Assembly: GCA_024666565.1 (NCBI GenBank)
Contig: CP088295.1
Location: forward strand, 930,001 to 994,000
Origin: Svornostia abyssi
Lineage (GTDB): Bacteria > Actinomycetota > Thermoleophilia > Solirubrobacterales > Solirubrobacteraceae
DNA length: 64,000 nt
Direction: 5' to 3'
Part shown: in pieces, positions 23,736 to 34,286 of the stretch
Position numbering within the stretch: the first letter of the stretch is position 1
Layout of the letters: every line of letters starts with the position of its first letter
Notes under the pieces: generated by a model
What the model was told of the DNA's origin: nothing
The model's database searches: none
What the model saw: the letters and a program-made list of their open reading frames with translations, nothing else
Translations under genes and position numbers: made by a program

Positions 23736-24518
23736 TCAGAACGGCACCTTCCCCTTGCCCTTCCACCCGGCCAGCTCCAGCAGCTCATCCGCCGGCACGC
23801 CCTCCGCTGAGAGCACACAGGTGTGCCCGCCGCGCTCCCACGTCACGACCGTCCGCCCGTCCTCTTCCAGCACGGTGAACGTCTTGCCCTCGATCGTCGT
23901 CGCTTTCCCGTCCGGCACCTCGAGCGCCTCCCCGCCGACGATCGTGTACGCGATCTCCTGCCCGTCCTTTTCGTAGAAGACGGTGGTGGTCTGGCGCCCG
24001 TCGATCTCGTCGGTGCGCGCACCCGTGGCCTTCCAGCCGAACTTCGCCAGGAAGTTCGGGAACGGCACGCCGTCGCGGTCCAGCGCGAGGAGCTGCGGTG
24101 TGTCGCGGTCGACCGACACCCCGATGGCGGCGGGCTGCGACGCGGCGTTCAGCGTGTCGCCCACCGACGGCGCGCCGGCGCCGAGCGCGATCACGAGCGC
24201 GGCGGCGGTGACGCCCAGCGCGGTCGCGGCCGCCGCGGGCAGGAACCAGCGCCGGCGTCCCCGCACCTTCGCGGCGGGCGCCTTCGCGCGCTGGGACTCG
24301 ATGCGCTCGCGCAGCGCCAGCGGCGCCTCGACCTCGGCCACCGCGTTGCGGACGAGCGAGATTGCGCGGCGCTGGCGCTCGAACTCGGCGGCGAGCACCG
24401 GCTCGGCCTCGAGCCGCGCGCGCAGCGCGTCGGCGCGCTCGGGGGCCAGGCGGCCGTCGGCGAGCGCGGCGATCTCGACGAGATCGTGCTCGGGAAGCTG
24501 GGGGTCCGGTTCAGGCAT
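23736..24518 (-). CDS. Anti-sigma-factor-like membrane protein
   Basis: A 260-residue protein from ATG 24518. The N-terminal 90 residues are an acidic helical domain (HDLVEIAALADGRLAPERAD, ALRERIESQ) of the kind that binds ECF sigma factors, but lack the Zn-binding HxxxCxxC motif. A single membrane helix (FLPAAAATALGVTAAALVIALG) leads to an extracytoplasmic domain of about 140 residues with beta character (TPQLLALDRDGVPFPNF, TTTVFYEKDGQEIAYTI). I infer it may control the ECF sigma encoded at 19758; the two now face each other across 3.5 kb of island DNA. Confidence 0.7.
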   Translation of the reverse strand: MPEPDPQLPEHDLVEIAALADGRLAPERADALRARLEAEPVLAAEFERQRRAISLVRNAVAEVEAPLALRERIESQRAKAPAAKVRGRRRWFLPAAAATALGVTAAALVIALGAGAPSVGDTLNAASQPAAIGVSVDRDTPQLLALDRDGVPFPNFLAKFGWKATGARTDEIDGRQTTTVFYEKDGQEIAYTIVGGEALEVPDGKATTIEGKTFTVLEEDGRTVVTWERGGHTCVLSAEGVPADELLELAGWKGKGKVPF

Positions 24519-24649
24519 GTGGGTGTCCGCCAACGTAAGACGCCGCGGAGGCGCGAAATATTCCCGCACCCGCGAAATCGGGGCCGCCTGCGCCGCCCGA
24601 ACGCTAGTGTTTGGCCAGCCAACCAGTTTTTCCGGAGGAGACCCGTTTC

Positions 24650-25546
24650 ATGGCCAAGCAGCCCCGTTACCTCACCGGTCAGGTCGCAGCCATCACCGGC
24701 GCGGCGCGCGGCATCGGCCGTGCGACGGCCGAGGCGTTCATCCGGGAGGGCATGAAGGTCGCGATCGGCGATCTGGACCTCGAGACGGCGAAGAAGACCG
24801 CGGCGGAGCTCGGCCCGGCGGCGATCGCGCTGCCTGTCAACGTGACCGAGCGCGCGTCCATGCGGGAGTTCCTCGACGCCACCGAGGAGCAGCTCGGCCC
24901 GATCGATGTCCTCGTCAACAACGCGGGCATCATGCAGATCGGCCCGTTCCTCGAAGAGGACGACGCCACCGCGCAGCGCCAGATCGACATCAACATCAAC
25001 GGCGTGCTGTTCGGCATGAAGGAGATCCTTCCGCGGATGATCTCCCGCAACCGCGGGCATCTCGTGAACATCGCGTCGGCGGCCGGCAAGGGCGGGTTCC
25101 CGGGCGGCGCGACGTACTGCGGCACGAAGCACTTCGTCGTCGGCGCCTCCGAGGCCGTGCGGGCCGAGCTGCGGGAGACGAACATCGAGGTCTCCGTCGT
25201 CATGCCGGCGATCGTCAACACCGAACTGGCGGCCGGCACCACGCAGTCGCGCGGGGTCAAGAAGGTCGAGCCCGAGGACGTCGCCGCCGAGATCGTCGAC
25301 GCGCTGAAGGTCCCGCGCTTCGACGTCTACGTGCCGCGGGTCGTCGGCAAGATCGGCGCCGCGATGAACATCCTGCCGCGCAGTGGCCGCGAGGCGATCG
25401 CCCGCGCGCTGAAGGCCGACCAGGTCCTCATGCAGATCGACCACAACGAGCGCCGCGCCTACGAGCTGCGTGCCTCGAACTCCGAGCCCGGCCTGGAGCC
25501 GGGCGATCAGCCCGCGCAGCTGACGCAGACGACCAACGGTTCGTAG
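24650..25546 (+). CDS. Short-chain dehydrogenase/reductase (SDR)
   Basis: A 298-residue NAD(P)-dependent oxidoreductase. The Rossmann motif is TGAARGIG (TGxxxGIG), with Asp in GDLDLE after beta-2 (suggesting NAD preference), NNAG, catalytic Ser (NIASAAGKGG) and YCGTK (YxxxK). This is the classical SDR layout, with a C-terminal extension of about 50 residues after the substrate region. ATG 24650 is preceded by GGAGGAGA; the upstream in-frame ATG at 24611 would lack that. The substrate is unknown. The PAP2-like gene begins one base after its stop. Confidence 0.92.
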   Translation: MAKQPRYLTGQVAAITGAARGIGRATAEAFIREGMKVAIGDLDLETAKKTAAELGPAAIALPVNVTERASMREFLDATEEQLGPIDVLVNNAGIMQIGPFLEEDDATAQRQIDININGVLFGMKEILPRMISRNRGHLVNIASAAGKGGFPGGATYCGTKHFVVGASEAVRAELRETNIEVSVVMPAIVNTELAAGTTQSRGVKKVEPEDVAAEIVDALKVPRFDVYVPRVVGKIGAAMNILPRSGREAIARALKADQVLMQIDHNERRAYELRASNSEPGLEPGDQPAQLTQTTNGS

Positions 25547-25547
25547 C

Positions 25548-26180
25548 ATGACGGGATGCCCGTCGCCGTCCGGCGGTTGCTCGCCCGGCGCGGCGGCGAC
25601 CGCATTCCTGACCATGCTCGTCTACCTGCTCGCCCGCCGGGCGGGTACGGCGTGGTGGGACGACCGGATCCTCGAGATCCTCGCGGGCCGGCTGAACAAC
25701 TGGCGCCTGCAGGAGGCCGCGGGCGACCTGCGCACGGTCTTCGACGTCGGCCCGTACTTCGCGCTTGTGGGGCTGCTCGTCGGATCGCTGCTGTGGCGCG
25801 GCAAGGCGGCGCTCGCGGGCGTCCTCATCACGATGCTGCTCGCCGCGAACCTCAGCACGTGGGTGCTGCAGCACCGCCTCGGCGTGCCGCGGGCGGTACA
25901 GGTGCTCGACGAGCCCGAGTGGCTGACCTACTGGCCGAGCGGGCACACGACCGCGGCCGTCGCGTTCGCCTTCGCGGTGTGGATGGCGAGCACCCTCCGG
26001 TGGCGCCCGTTCGTCGGCGCGGCGTGTGTCGTCGGCGCGGCCCTCGCTGCTGCGACAAACCTCGTCGTGAAGGTCCACGTGCCCTCCGACGTCATCGGCG
26101 GCATCGGCGTCGCGGTGACGTGGGGGCTGCTCGCGCTGGCGGCGCAGCGCATGTGGCCCGCCCAGCTCAGTCCGCGCTGA
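25548..26180 (+). CDS. PAP2-like membrane phosphatase, degenerate motifs
   Basis: A 210-residue protein with about five membrane helices. The central motif YWPSGHTTAAVAFA (His133) and KVHVPSDVIGG (His177, Asp181) match PAP2 motifs 2 and 3. The Arg of motif 3 is missing (Thr-Asn in its place) and motif 1 is not convincing, so activity is uncertain. The first 17 residues are low-complexity. A neighbouring frame from ATG 25556 begins MPVAVRRLLARRG, a more natural N-terminus, hinting at another single-base slip near 25580-25600. It is adjacent to the SDR gene and probably co-transcribed. Confidence 0.75.
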   Translation: MTGCPSPSGGCSPGAAATAFLTMLVYLLARRAGTAWWDDRILEILAGRLNNWRLQEAAGDLRTVFDVGPYFALVGLLVGSLLWRGKAALAGVLITMLLAANLSTWVLQHRLGVPRAVQVLDEPEWLTYWPSGHTTAAVAFAFAVWMASTLRWRPFVGAACVVGAALAAATNLVVKVHVPSDVIGGIGVAVTWGLLALAAQRMWPAQLSPR

Positions 26181-26201
26181 GCCGGGCGACCAACCAGCGC
26201 G

Positions 26202-26708
26202 CTACGCCTTCGCGGCGTCCTGGGAGTCCTCGAACCGCTTGATCGCGATCTGGATCTCCTCCCAGGCTTCCTCACGGGAGTACCAGCCGTCGACGTCCAC
26301 GATCTTGCCCTCGGGGCCCTTGTAGATCGCGAAGAAGTGGGCGATCTCCTCGCGCAGCTGCGCGGGCAGGTCGTCCACCGTGTCGAGGTGGTTCCAGTTC
26401 GGGTCCTTGACGGGGACGCAGAGGACCTTGTCGTCCTGCTCGCCGTCGTCGGTCATCCGGAACAGCCCGATGACCTTCACCGGGATGAGGCAGCCGGGGA
26501 ACGTCGGCTCGCTGACGCAGACCATCGCGTCGAGCGGGTCGCCGTCGGCGCCGAGGGTGTCGCGGATGAAGCCGTAATCCGTGGGATAGACGACGGACGA
26601 GAAGAGGAACCGGTCCAGCTTGATCGCCTGCAGCTCGTCATCCCACTCGTACTTGTTGCGGGACCCCTTGGGGATCTCCACGAAGGCGTGTGTGAGGTAG
26701 TCGGGCAT
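26202..26708 (-). CDS. ppa: Inorganic pyrophosphatase (family I)
   Basis: A 168-residue soluble pyrophosphatase that hydrolyses PPi to two phosphates and drives biosynthesis. Clear motifs: [36 protein letters not shown] (metal-binding Asp cluster DxDPxD), [14 protein letters not shown] and [23 protein letters not shown] 26708 ([15 protein letters not shown]) is the usual family start. An upstream ATG at 26729 is also in frame but would overlap the divergent transketolase start by two bases. The C-terminus ([11 protein letters not shown]) is normal. Confidence 0.96.
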   Translation of the reverse strand: MPDYLTHAFVEIPKGSRNKYEWDDELQAIKLDRFLFSSVVYPTDYGFIRDTLGADGDPLDAMVCVSEPTFPGCLIPVKVIGLFRMTDDGEQDDKVLCVPVKDPNWNHLDTVDDLPAQLREEIAHFFAIYKGPEGKIVDVDGWYSREEAWEEIQIAIKRFEDSQDAAKA

Positions 26709-26727
26709 CGACAGCGATACTACGGCC

Positions 26728-28725
<1,998 letters not shown>

Positions 28726-28752
28726 CTCCGCCGCCCTCCGATCAGCGGGGCG

Positions 28753-29676
28753 ATGCTGCGGCTTCGCCCCCTGATCGGTGTCGTCCTCGCGCTCGCGGTG
28801 GTGCTGGTGCTGCCCGCGGCCGCTGCGGCGACTCCGCTGCTCTTCGTGCAGCAGGCCGACGGCGGCACGCTGGCGAAGACCGGCGCGTCGACCTACCGCC
28901 TGACGCTGCTCGGCGTCGCGCCGAGCGTCGCGGCGTTCGCCGACCGGCCGGGGCGCACGGCGACGACGGAGCGCGCGGGAACCTTCGTATCGCGCTGGCG
29001 CGGGCGGTTCGGCACCGACCCGCCCAACGCGGCACTCGTCATCGACGGCGCCCCGCGCGGCCGCGACGTCGCGATGCTCACGCTCAGCGCGCCGCGCTAC
29101 CGGCCACGCGCGCGCACACTGACCTACACCGCGCGGGCGCTCCGCGGCGACGCCGGCGCGGCGCTGAAGGCCTTCCACGCGCGGCGTGACCCCGTGCGCG
29201 AATTGCGCTTCGGCGCCGCGAGCCTGTTCATCGACGACGCATCCGACCTCATGGCGCAGCAGATGATGGTGGTGTTCGGGGGCGTCATGGAGCCGAGCAC
29301 CGTGTTCGGCCTGGAGATCGGCGGGGACCCGTCGGTGACGTTCGCCGCGGGCACGAAGGCCGTGCCGGGCGTGTTCGACCTCGGAGGCAACGCGGACGTG
29401 GCGAACCTGCAGGTCGGCAGCCGGCAGCTGTCGTTCAGCCCGACGAAGATCGTCCCGGGCTCCTGGCAGATGGTGGTGATCGTGACGTTCCTCGCGCCCC
29501 AGGACCTCGAGACCTTCACGCTGCGCAACACCGGTAACTCCGGATCCAGGCTGGTCACGGTCTATCAGAGCCTCGCGGGCCAGGACCCGACATACATCGG
29601 GTCGACCCCGGCGACGGTGGACTGGTGGGTCACCGCCGCCTCCTACTACGGGGGACCGGCCGCCTTCGGGGAGTGA
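28753..29676 (+). CDS. Exported protein of unknown function (DPPNA-motif family)
   Basis: A 307-residue protein with signal peptide LIGVVLALAVVLVLPAAAAA. Residues 30-140 carry conserved-looking elements: YRLTLLGVAPSVAAFADRPG, RFGTDPPNAALVIDG and RTLTYTARALRG. I have seen this arrangement in uncharacterised exported proteins of soil bacteria. The second half is beta-rich with alternating hydrophobics (TVFGLEIGGDPSVTFAAG, SWQMVVIVTFLAPQDLE). ATG 28753 starts 27 bp after transketolase. No catalytic motif is visible. Function unknown. Confidence 0.7.
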   Translation: MLRLRPLIGVVLALAVVLVLPAAAAATPLLFVQQADGGTLAKTGASTYRLTLLGVAPSVAAFADRPGRTATTERAGTFVSRWRGRFGTDPPNAALVIDGAPRGRDVAMLTLSAPRYRPRARTLTYTARALRGDAGAALKAFHARRDPVRELRFGAASLFIDDASDLMAQQMMVVFGGVMEPSTVFGLEIGGDPSVTFAAGTKAVPGVFDLGGNADVANLQVGSRQLSFSPTKIVPGSWQMVVIVTFLAPQDLETFTLRNTGNSGSRLVTVYQSLAGQDPTYIGSTPATVDWWVTAASYYGGPAAFGE

Positions 29677-29698
29677 CGTCCTTAGGCTGCTGGGTCCG

Positions 29699-30634
29699 AT
29701 GTCCACCGCCATCGACCCAGCGGCGCGCCAGCGGCGCCTGATCCGCCTCGTCTGGCTCTCGATCGGCGCCGCGATCCTCACGATCGCGCTGAAGACCGGC
29801 GCGTGGGCGATCACCGGCTCGGTCGGCCTGCTGTCCGACGCCGCGGAGTCCGTGGTGAACCTCGTGGCGGCGAGCTTCGCGCTCGTCATCGTCCACTGGG
29901 CCGACCGGCCGCCCGACGAGGAGCACGCGTACGGGCACGAGAAGGCCGACTACCTGTCCGCAGGGCTCGAGGGCGGGCTGATCCTCATCGCCGCCGTCAC
30001 CATCGGCGTCGCCGCGGTGGGCCGGCTCATCGACCCGCAGCCGCTGGAATCCGTCGGCATCGGTCTGGCGGTCTCGGGCGTCGCGACCATCGTGAACCTC
30101 CTGGTGGCGCGCGTGCTGATCCGCACCGGGATGGAGTACCGGTCGCTGACCGTCGAGGCCGACGGCCGCCACCTCATGACGGACGTGTGGACCTCGATCG
30201 GCGTGGTCATCGGCGTGGCCGCCGTGGCGCTCAGCGGGTTCGAGCGCCTGGACCCGATCATCGCGCTGCTCGTCGCCGCGAACATCATCCGGGTCGGGTG
30301 GTCGCTCGTGCGCGGCGCCTTCGGCGGGCTCATGGACCGCGCGCTGGAGCCGGGCGAACTCGCGGAGATCCAGCGCGTGCTCGACCGGTTCGAGGGCGAC
30401 GAGGTCCAGTTCCACGCGCTGCGGACGCGCCGCGCCGGCCGCCGGGCGTTCGTCACCGTGCACGTCCTCGTGCCGGGGACGTGGTCGGTGCAGGCCGGCC
30501 ACGACCTCGTTGAGCAGGTGGAGGCCGAGCTGCGGGCGGTCGCCGAGCCGACGACCGTCTTCACCCACCTGGAGCCGATCGAGGACCCGGCGTCGTTCGA
30601 GGACGTCGCGCTGGACCGCGAGCAGGCGGGGTGA
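29699..30634 (+). CDS. Cation diffusion facilitator (CDF) transporter
   Basis: A 311-residue divalent metal/proton antiporter. Six membrane helices. The metal site in helix 2 reads LLSDAAESVVNL and that in helix 5 reads EADGRHLMTDVWTS (HxxxD), with the conserved HAYGHEKADY loop. The C-terminal cytoplasmic domain (about 205-305) is the CDF ferredoxin-like fold: EVQFHALRTRRAGRRAFVTV and HDLVEQVEAELR. The metal, probably Zn, Mn or Fe, cannot be decided. ATG 29699, 22 bp after the preceding gene. A strong hairpin follows the stop. Confidence 0.94.
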   Translation: MSTAIDPAARQRRLIRLVWLSIGAAILTIALKTGAWAITGSVGLLSDAAESVVNLVAASFALVIVHWADRPPDEEHAYGHEKADYLSAGLEGGLILIAAVTIGVAAVGRLIDPQPLESVGIGLAVSGVATIVNLLVARVLIRTGMEYRSLTVEADGRHLMTDVWTSIGVVIGVAAVALSGFERLDPIIALLVAANIIRVGWSLVRGAFGGLMDRALEPGELAEIQRVLDRFEGDEVQFHALRTRRAGRRAFVTVHVLVPGTWSVQAGHDLVEQVEAELRAVAEPTTVFTHLEPIEDPASFEDVALDREQAG

Positions 30635-30636
30635 TC

Positions 30637-30667
30637 CGGATTCGCGCACTCGGTGTGCGCGAATCCG
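30637..30667. terminator. Bidirectional terminator hairpin
   Basis: Perfect 13-bp stem CGGATTCGCGCAC / GTGCGCGAATCCG with loop TCGGT, exactly between the convergent CDF (ends 30634) and PKD-protein (ends 30681) genes. Confidence 0.75.
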
Positions 30668-30680
30668 TCACACGTCCGCC

Positions 30681-32585
30681 TCAGCGCAGCCGCAGCGTGC
30701 CCTTCAGCACGCCGCTGCGGTTGCCCGCCGCGTCGTGGGCGACGACCGTGACCACGTAGCGCCCGGCACCCAGGCCCGACTTCCGGCCGAGGGCGATGGC
30801 CATCGTGCCCGGCTTTGCCGCCGTGAACGTCAGGCGCTTGGCCTTCGCCTTGCCGCGCTTGAGGGTCACGGTGATCCTGCCGGCCTCGCTGAGGGAGAAC
30901 CGCAGGTCGGCGCCGCGGGACGCGAGCGTGCTGCGCCCGGTGCCCAAACGCGCCTTCTTGGCAACGCGCAGCGAGGCGAGCTTCGGGGCCAGGGTGTCCT
31001 GGGCCGCGGCCGGCGGCGTGCTCGTACCGGTGTTGGCGGGCGGGGCCTGCGCGGGCGCGTCCTGCACCGGCGCCGGCTGCTCGACCACCGGCGGCGCGCT
31101 GACCTGCACCGTGGCGGTCATCGCCGTCGTGCGGCCGGCGGCGTCGGTCACCACGAGCTTCACCGTCTTCGGCCCCGGCGTCGCGTAGGCGTACTGCGCC
31201 TGCACCCCGCTCGCCGTCTGGCCGTCGCCGAACGCCCACGCGTACGTCAGCGCGTCGCCGTCCGGGTCGGTGGTGCCCGCCGCGCTGAACGCGACCGGCT
31301 GCCCCACGACCGCGGTGGCGGGCGCCGCAAGCTGCGCGACGGGCGCCTCGCGGCGGTACTCGATCGCGCCGAGGTCGACCTGCGCGCCGCCGGTCCCGTT
31401 GCCGTCCACCGGGCGGGAGAGCCCGGCGAAGTCGGTGGCGAGGATGCCCGCGCCGTCACCCGCGTCGATGAGCGGCGACGGGGCCTGCAGGCGCAGGTCG
31501 GCGGCCGCGAGGTCCGCGCCGGGGGTGCCGCCGGCGAACTGCGGCGCGCCGGTCAGCACGCCCGCGCCCGTCGTGAGCGTGCACTCCGGATCGGACTGGG
31601 ACGCCCCGGTCTTCGACGTGTACTGCAGGGTCAGCAGCGCGCTGCCGCCGTTGTCGCCCGAGCACGCCGCGTAGCGCGTGAACCCGCTGATGATGGAGTT
31701 GCGGACCTGCGCGGTCGCGGCCCAGTTCGAGGCGGCGCTCGACGCGCCGATCGCGTTCCCGGCACCCGAGCCGAGCAGCGTCACGTGCACGGCGGTGAGC
31801 GTGCCGTTGCCGACCGCCTGCAGGGCGGTGTCGCTGCCGCCCGCGTTGCCCATGCGGACGACGGAGTTCGTGATCGTGGCGCTCGAGCCCGAGCCGCCCG
31901 CGATGAGCGCGGTGCGCGTCGTGTCGATGGTCGAGCGGTCGATGGTGAGGCTCGAGCCCGCGTCGGTGGACACGCCGCCGCGGCCGGTGAGGTGCGAGCG
32001 GTCGATCCGCAGGCCGCTCGTGCCGTTCGGGTGGCCGGTGCGCACGGCGAGCCCGGCGGTCATGGCGATCTCGCCGTCGGCGAACTCGGACCCGGCGCCG
32101 TAGAGGTTCACGCCCAGGGTGTCGAAGTCGTTGCCGGCCTGCTCGACGCGCACGCCCTCGGCGCGGCCGCCGTTGAGCCACAGCGCGCTGAAGCTCCCCG
32201 ACGACGCGGTGCGCAGCGTCAGGTTCTTCACGACCGAGTCGGCGTTGGCGAGCGACAGCGTGTGCCCACCCGAGCCGTTGGAGGACAGCACCGTGTCGCC
32301 GATCCCGGCGCCGATGATCGTGAGCTTGCCGCCTCCGCCCCCGTCGTCATACGTGAAGGGCCCCACATAAGGCGTGGCCTTCGGGCCGACGGAGATCGTG
32401 TCGGCGCCGTTGCCGTCGGCCTCGGCTGCGTCGATCGCGGACTGGATGTCGGCCTTCACGGTGCCGAACGGGCACGAGGCGGTGTTCACGCAGTACACCT
32501 CGGCCTGCGCGGCGGCGGCGGGGGTGAGCACCGCTGCGGTGGACGCGGCGGCGAGCAGGGCGAGACGACGGCTGCGGCGGGACAT
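30681..32585 (-). CDS. Exported beta-helix protein with PKD domain and Ig-like C-terminus
   Basis: A 634-residue protein; ATG 32585 has AGGAGG upstream and a signal peptide RRLALLAAASTAAVLTPAAAAQA. Residues 30-410 show the spaced turns of a right-handed parallel beta-helix (DADSVVKNLTLRTASSG-like, SSLTIDRSTIDTTRTALIAG, SATITNSVVRMG) as in choice-of-anchor/polymorphic outer proteins, with DLGAIEYRRE closing it. A PKD domain follows (about 430-510: FSAAGTTDPDGDALTYAWAF). A Pro-rich linker leads to a basic C-terminal module ending VVTVVAHDAAGNRSG. It is probably an adhesin or polysaccharide-binding surface protein. Confidence 0.85.
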   Translation of the reverse strand: MSRRSRRLALLAAASTAAVLTPAAAAQAEVYCVNTASCPFGTVKADIQSAIDAAEADGNGADTISVGPKATPYVGPFTYDDGGGGGKLTIIGAGIGDTVLSSNGSGGHTLSLANADSVVKNLTLRTASSGSFSALWLNGGRAEGVRVEQAGNDFDTLGVNLYGAGSEFADGEIAMTAGLAVRTGHPNGTSGLRIDRSHLTGRGGVSTDAGSSLTIDRSTIDTTRTALIAGGSGSSATITNSVVRMGNAGGSDTALQAVGNGTLTAVHVTLLGSGAGNAIGASSAASNWAATAQVRNSIISGFTRYAACSGDNGGSALLTLQYTSKTGASQSDPECTLTTGAGVLTGAPQFAGGTPGADLAAADLRLQAPSPLIDAGDGAGILATDFAGLSRPVDGNGTGGAQVDLGAIEYRREAPVAQLAAPATAVVGQPVAFSAAGTTDPDGDALTYAWAFGDGQTASGVQAQYAYATPGPKTVKLVVTDAAGRTTAMTATVQVSAPPVVEQPAPVQDAPAQAPPANTGTSTPPAAAQDTLAPKLASLRVAKKARLGTGRSTLASRGADLRFSLSEAGRITVTLKRGKAKAKRLTFTAAKPGTMAIALGRKSGLGAGRYVVTVVAHDAAGNRSGVLKGTLRLR

Positions 32586-32702
32586 GAGCGGGCCTCCTGA
32601 GGGGCGAGTGCGATGACGCGGTCGGTAGGGCATGACACCCGGACAACCGCCACTCCCGCAGTGCGTTATGCCGACTTCTGTCGCGTTGGTGACAGAACGA
32701 CG

Positions 32703-34214
32703 TCAGTCGTCGGAGGCGACCCGCTCGGTCTCCTCATCGAGGATCGGCACCAGCGCCTTCGCGCGCTCGCCGACCGTCACGTGCGCGGCCCCGAACTCCG
32801 GCAGCCACGCGATCATGTCCAGCGCCTGCAGGCGCGTGAGCATGAACCAGAACGCGGCCTCCTGACGCTCGCTGCGGAACGACCGCAGGATGTCGAACGC
32901 GTACCCGGTGGTGTGCAGGCTGTACTCACGGGTGGCCTGCGCGTTCACGCCGGTGAGGAGGTCCTGGTAGACCTGATCGCGCACGGTGCTCGTGACCGCG
33001 ATCGGCTTCGTGCCGCGGCTGATCTCCTGGACCCCGGCGCCGAGCGTGACGAGCACCGCGAGCGCCTCCGGGCGCAGTCCGCGAAACAGCCTGCGGGACA
33101 ACTGCCGCTGCGGCGCGAGTTCGCCCATCTGCGGGTCGATCCGCACGCCCTCCGCGCGCAGCAGGTCTGCCGGCAGGCGTCGCAGGGTGCCGTCCTTGTA
33201 CGAAGAGCGCAGCTGTGCCGCGGTGGCGTAGCGCTTCGTCGAGCCGGGCGGCCATAGCACCTCCTCGGCGGAGTTCTTCGCCGTCTGCCGGGCCGCGAGC
33301 CGCCGCAGTTCGCCGCGGTCCTCGCGGTACAGGCGCATGATCTCCTTCGCTGCGCCCAACCGCCACAGGTAGGTGGCCGAGTCGTCCCCGAGCTCGGCGA
33401 GCTTGCGGTACGCCTCGTCGTTGTGCACCGGCGAGGTGTCGAAGTAGAACTGCGCGTAGGAGACGTCGTCGCCGCCGTCGTACGCCTTCAGGACGTTCTG
33501 GATGTTCCCCACGCCCGCGTGGTAGCTGGCGAGCGCAAGGTCGTCGCGGCCGAGTTCCTCCCGGGCGAACTCGAGGTAGGCCACGGCGCCGCGCAGCGCC
33601 TTGGGCGGGTCGAACCGCTCGTCGACGGCGCGGCGGCGGGCCTCCAGCGCACGGACACCCGCGGTGTCTCCCCGGCGGGCCGCGCGCCGGATCCGGCGGG
33701 TGAGCGATCGTGCCTGCGCGGGGTCGACGCGCATGTCGAGCAGGTCCTCGCCGGTCTGCGCGACGATCTGCGTGAGCCCGACCGCGCCCTCGTACCGCGG
33801 GTCCGCGGCGGCGGTCGGGCGTCCGGCGCTCTCGAGATAGACGAGCGCCTCGAGGTCGTCCGCTGACACCCCGCCGTCCTCAGCGACGGATTCGATGAGC
33901 TCGCGGTAGCGCGCCGTCCGCGCGGCACTCGCGACCGCGCCGCCGGGGACGAGCGTGTACAGCGGATGGGCGAAGCCACGCTGTGCGGCGGCGACGAGCT
34001 CGCCCTCGCGCCCCTCGTCCCAGGCGAGCGGGTCCACCACCTCGTCGCTCTCGCCCGCTGCCACCCCCGTGCCAGGCGAGAGTCGCGGCGGGTCGTCGTC
34101 GCTCAGCCGGTCCGCGAGTGCGAGCAGCGCGGCGAACGCGACAGCGACGGCGACGAGCGAGAACAGCGCGCGCCGTCGCGACGCGCGCTGGCCACGGGGC
34201 GGGGACACGGACAT
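32703..34214 (-). CDS. Lytic transglycosylase fused to a D,D-peptidase-like (M15/VanY-type) domain
   Basis: A 503-residue membrane-anchored protein with N-terminal helix ALFSLVAVAVAFAALLALAD. The SLT domain spans about 100-260: ALVYLESAGRPTAA with catalytic Glu128, GAVGLTQIV, and ALASYHAGVGNIQNVL. The C-terminal region (about 380-503) carries SLHTTGYAFDIL, matching the SxHxxGxAxD zinc motif (His434, Asp441) of VanX/VanY-type peptidases, with a later PEFGAAHVTV that could supply the Glu and second His. One polypeptide would therefore cut both glycan and peptide of peptidoglycan. ATG 34214; divergent from the gene at 34287. Confidence 0.85.
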   Translation of the reverse strand: MSVSPPRGQRASRRRALFSLVAVAVAFAALLALADRLSDDDPPRLSPGTGVAAGESDEVVDPLAWDEGREGELVAAAQRGFAHPLYTLVPGGAVASAARTARYRELIESVAEDGGVSADDLEALVYLESAGRPTAAADPRYEGAVGLTQIVAQTGEDLLDMRVDPAQARSLTRRIRRAARRGDTAGVRALEARRRAVDERFDPPKALRGAVAYLEFAREELGRDDLALASYHAGVGNIQNVLKAYDGGDDVSYAQFYFDTSPVHNDEAYRKLAELGDDSATYLWRLGAAKEIMRLYREDRGELRRLAARQTAKNSAEEVLWPPGSTKRYATAAQLRSSYKDGTLRRLPADLLRAEGVRIDPQMGELAPQRQLSRRLFRGLRPEALAVLVTLGAGVQEISRGTKPIAVTSTVRDQVYQDLLTGVNAQATREYSLHTTGYAFDILRSFRSERQEAAFWFMLTRLQALDMIAWLPEFGAAHVTVGERAKALVPILDEETERVASDD

Positions 34215-34286
34215 CCCATCAAGGCTTGCATACGGGCAGGCTGGGTCCGTTCGAAACTTCCCGAGTCAGGGCACGTTGTATTGGTC

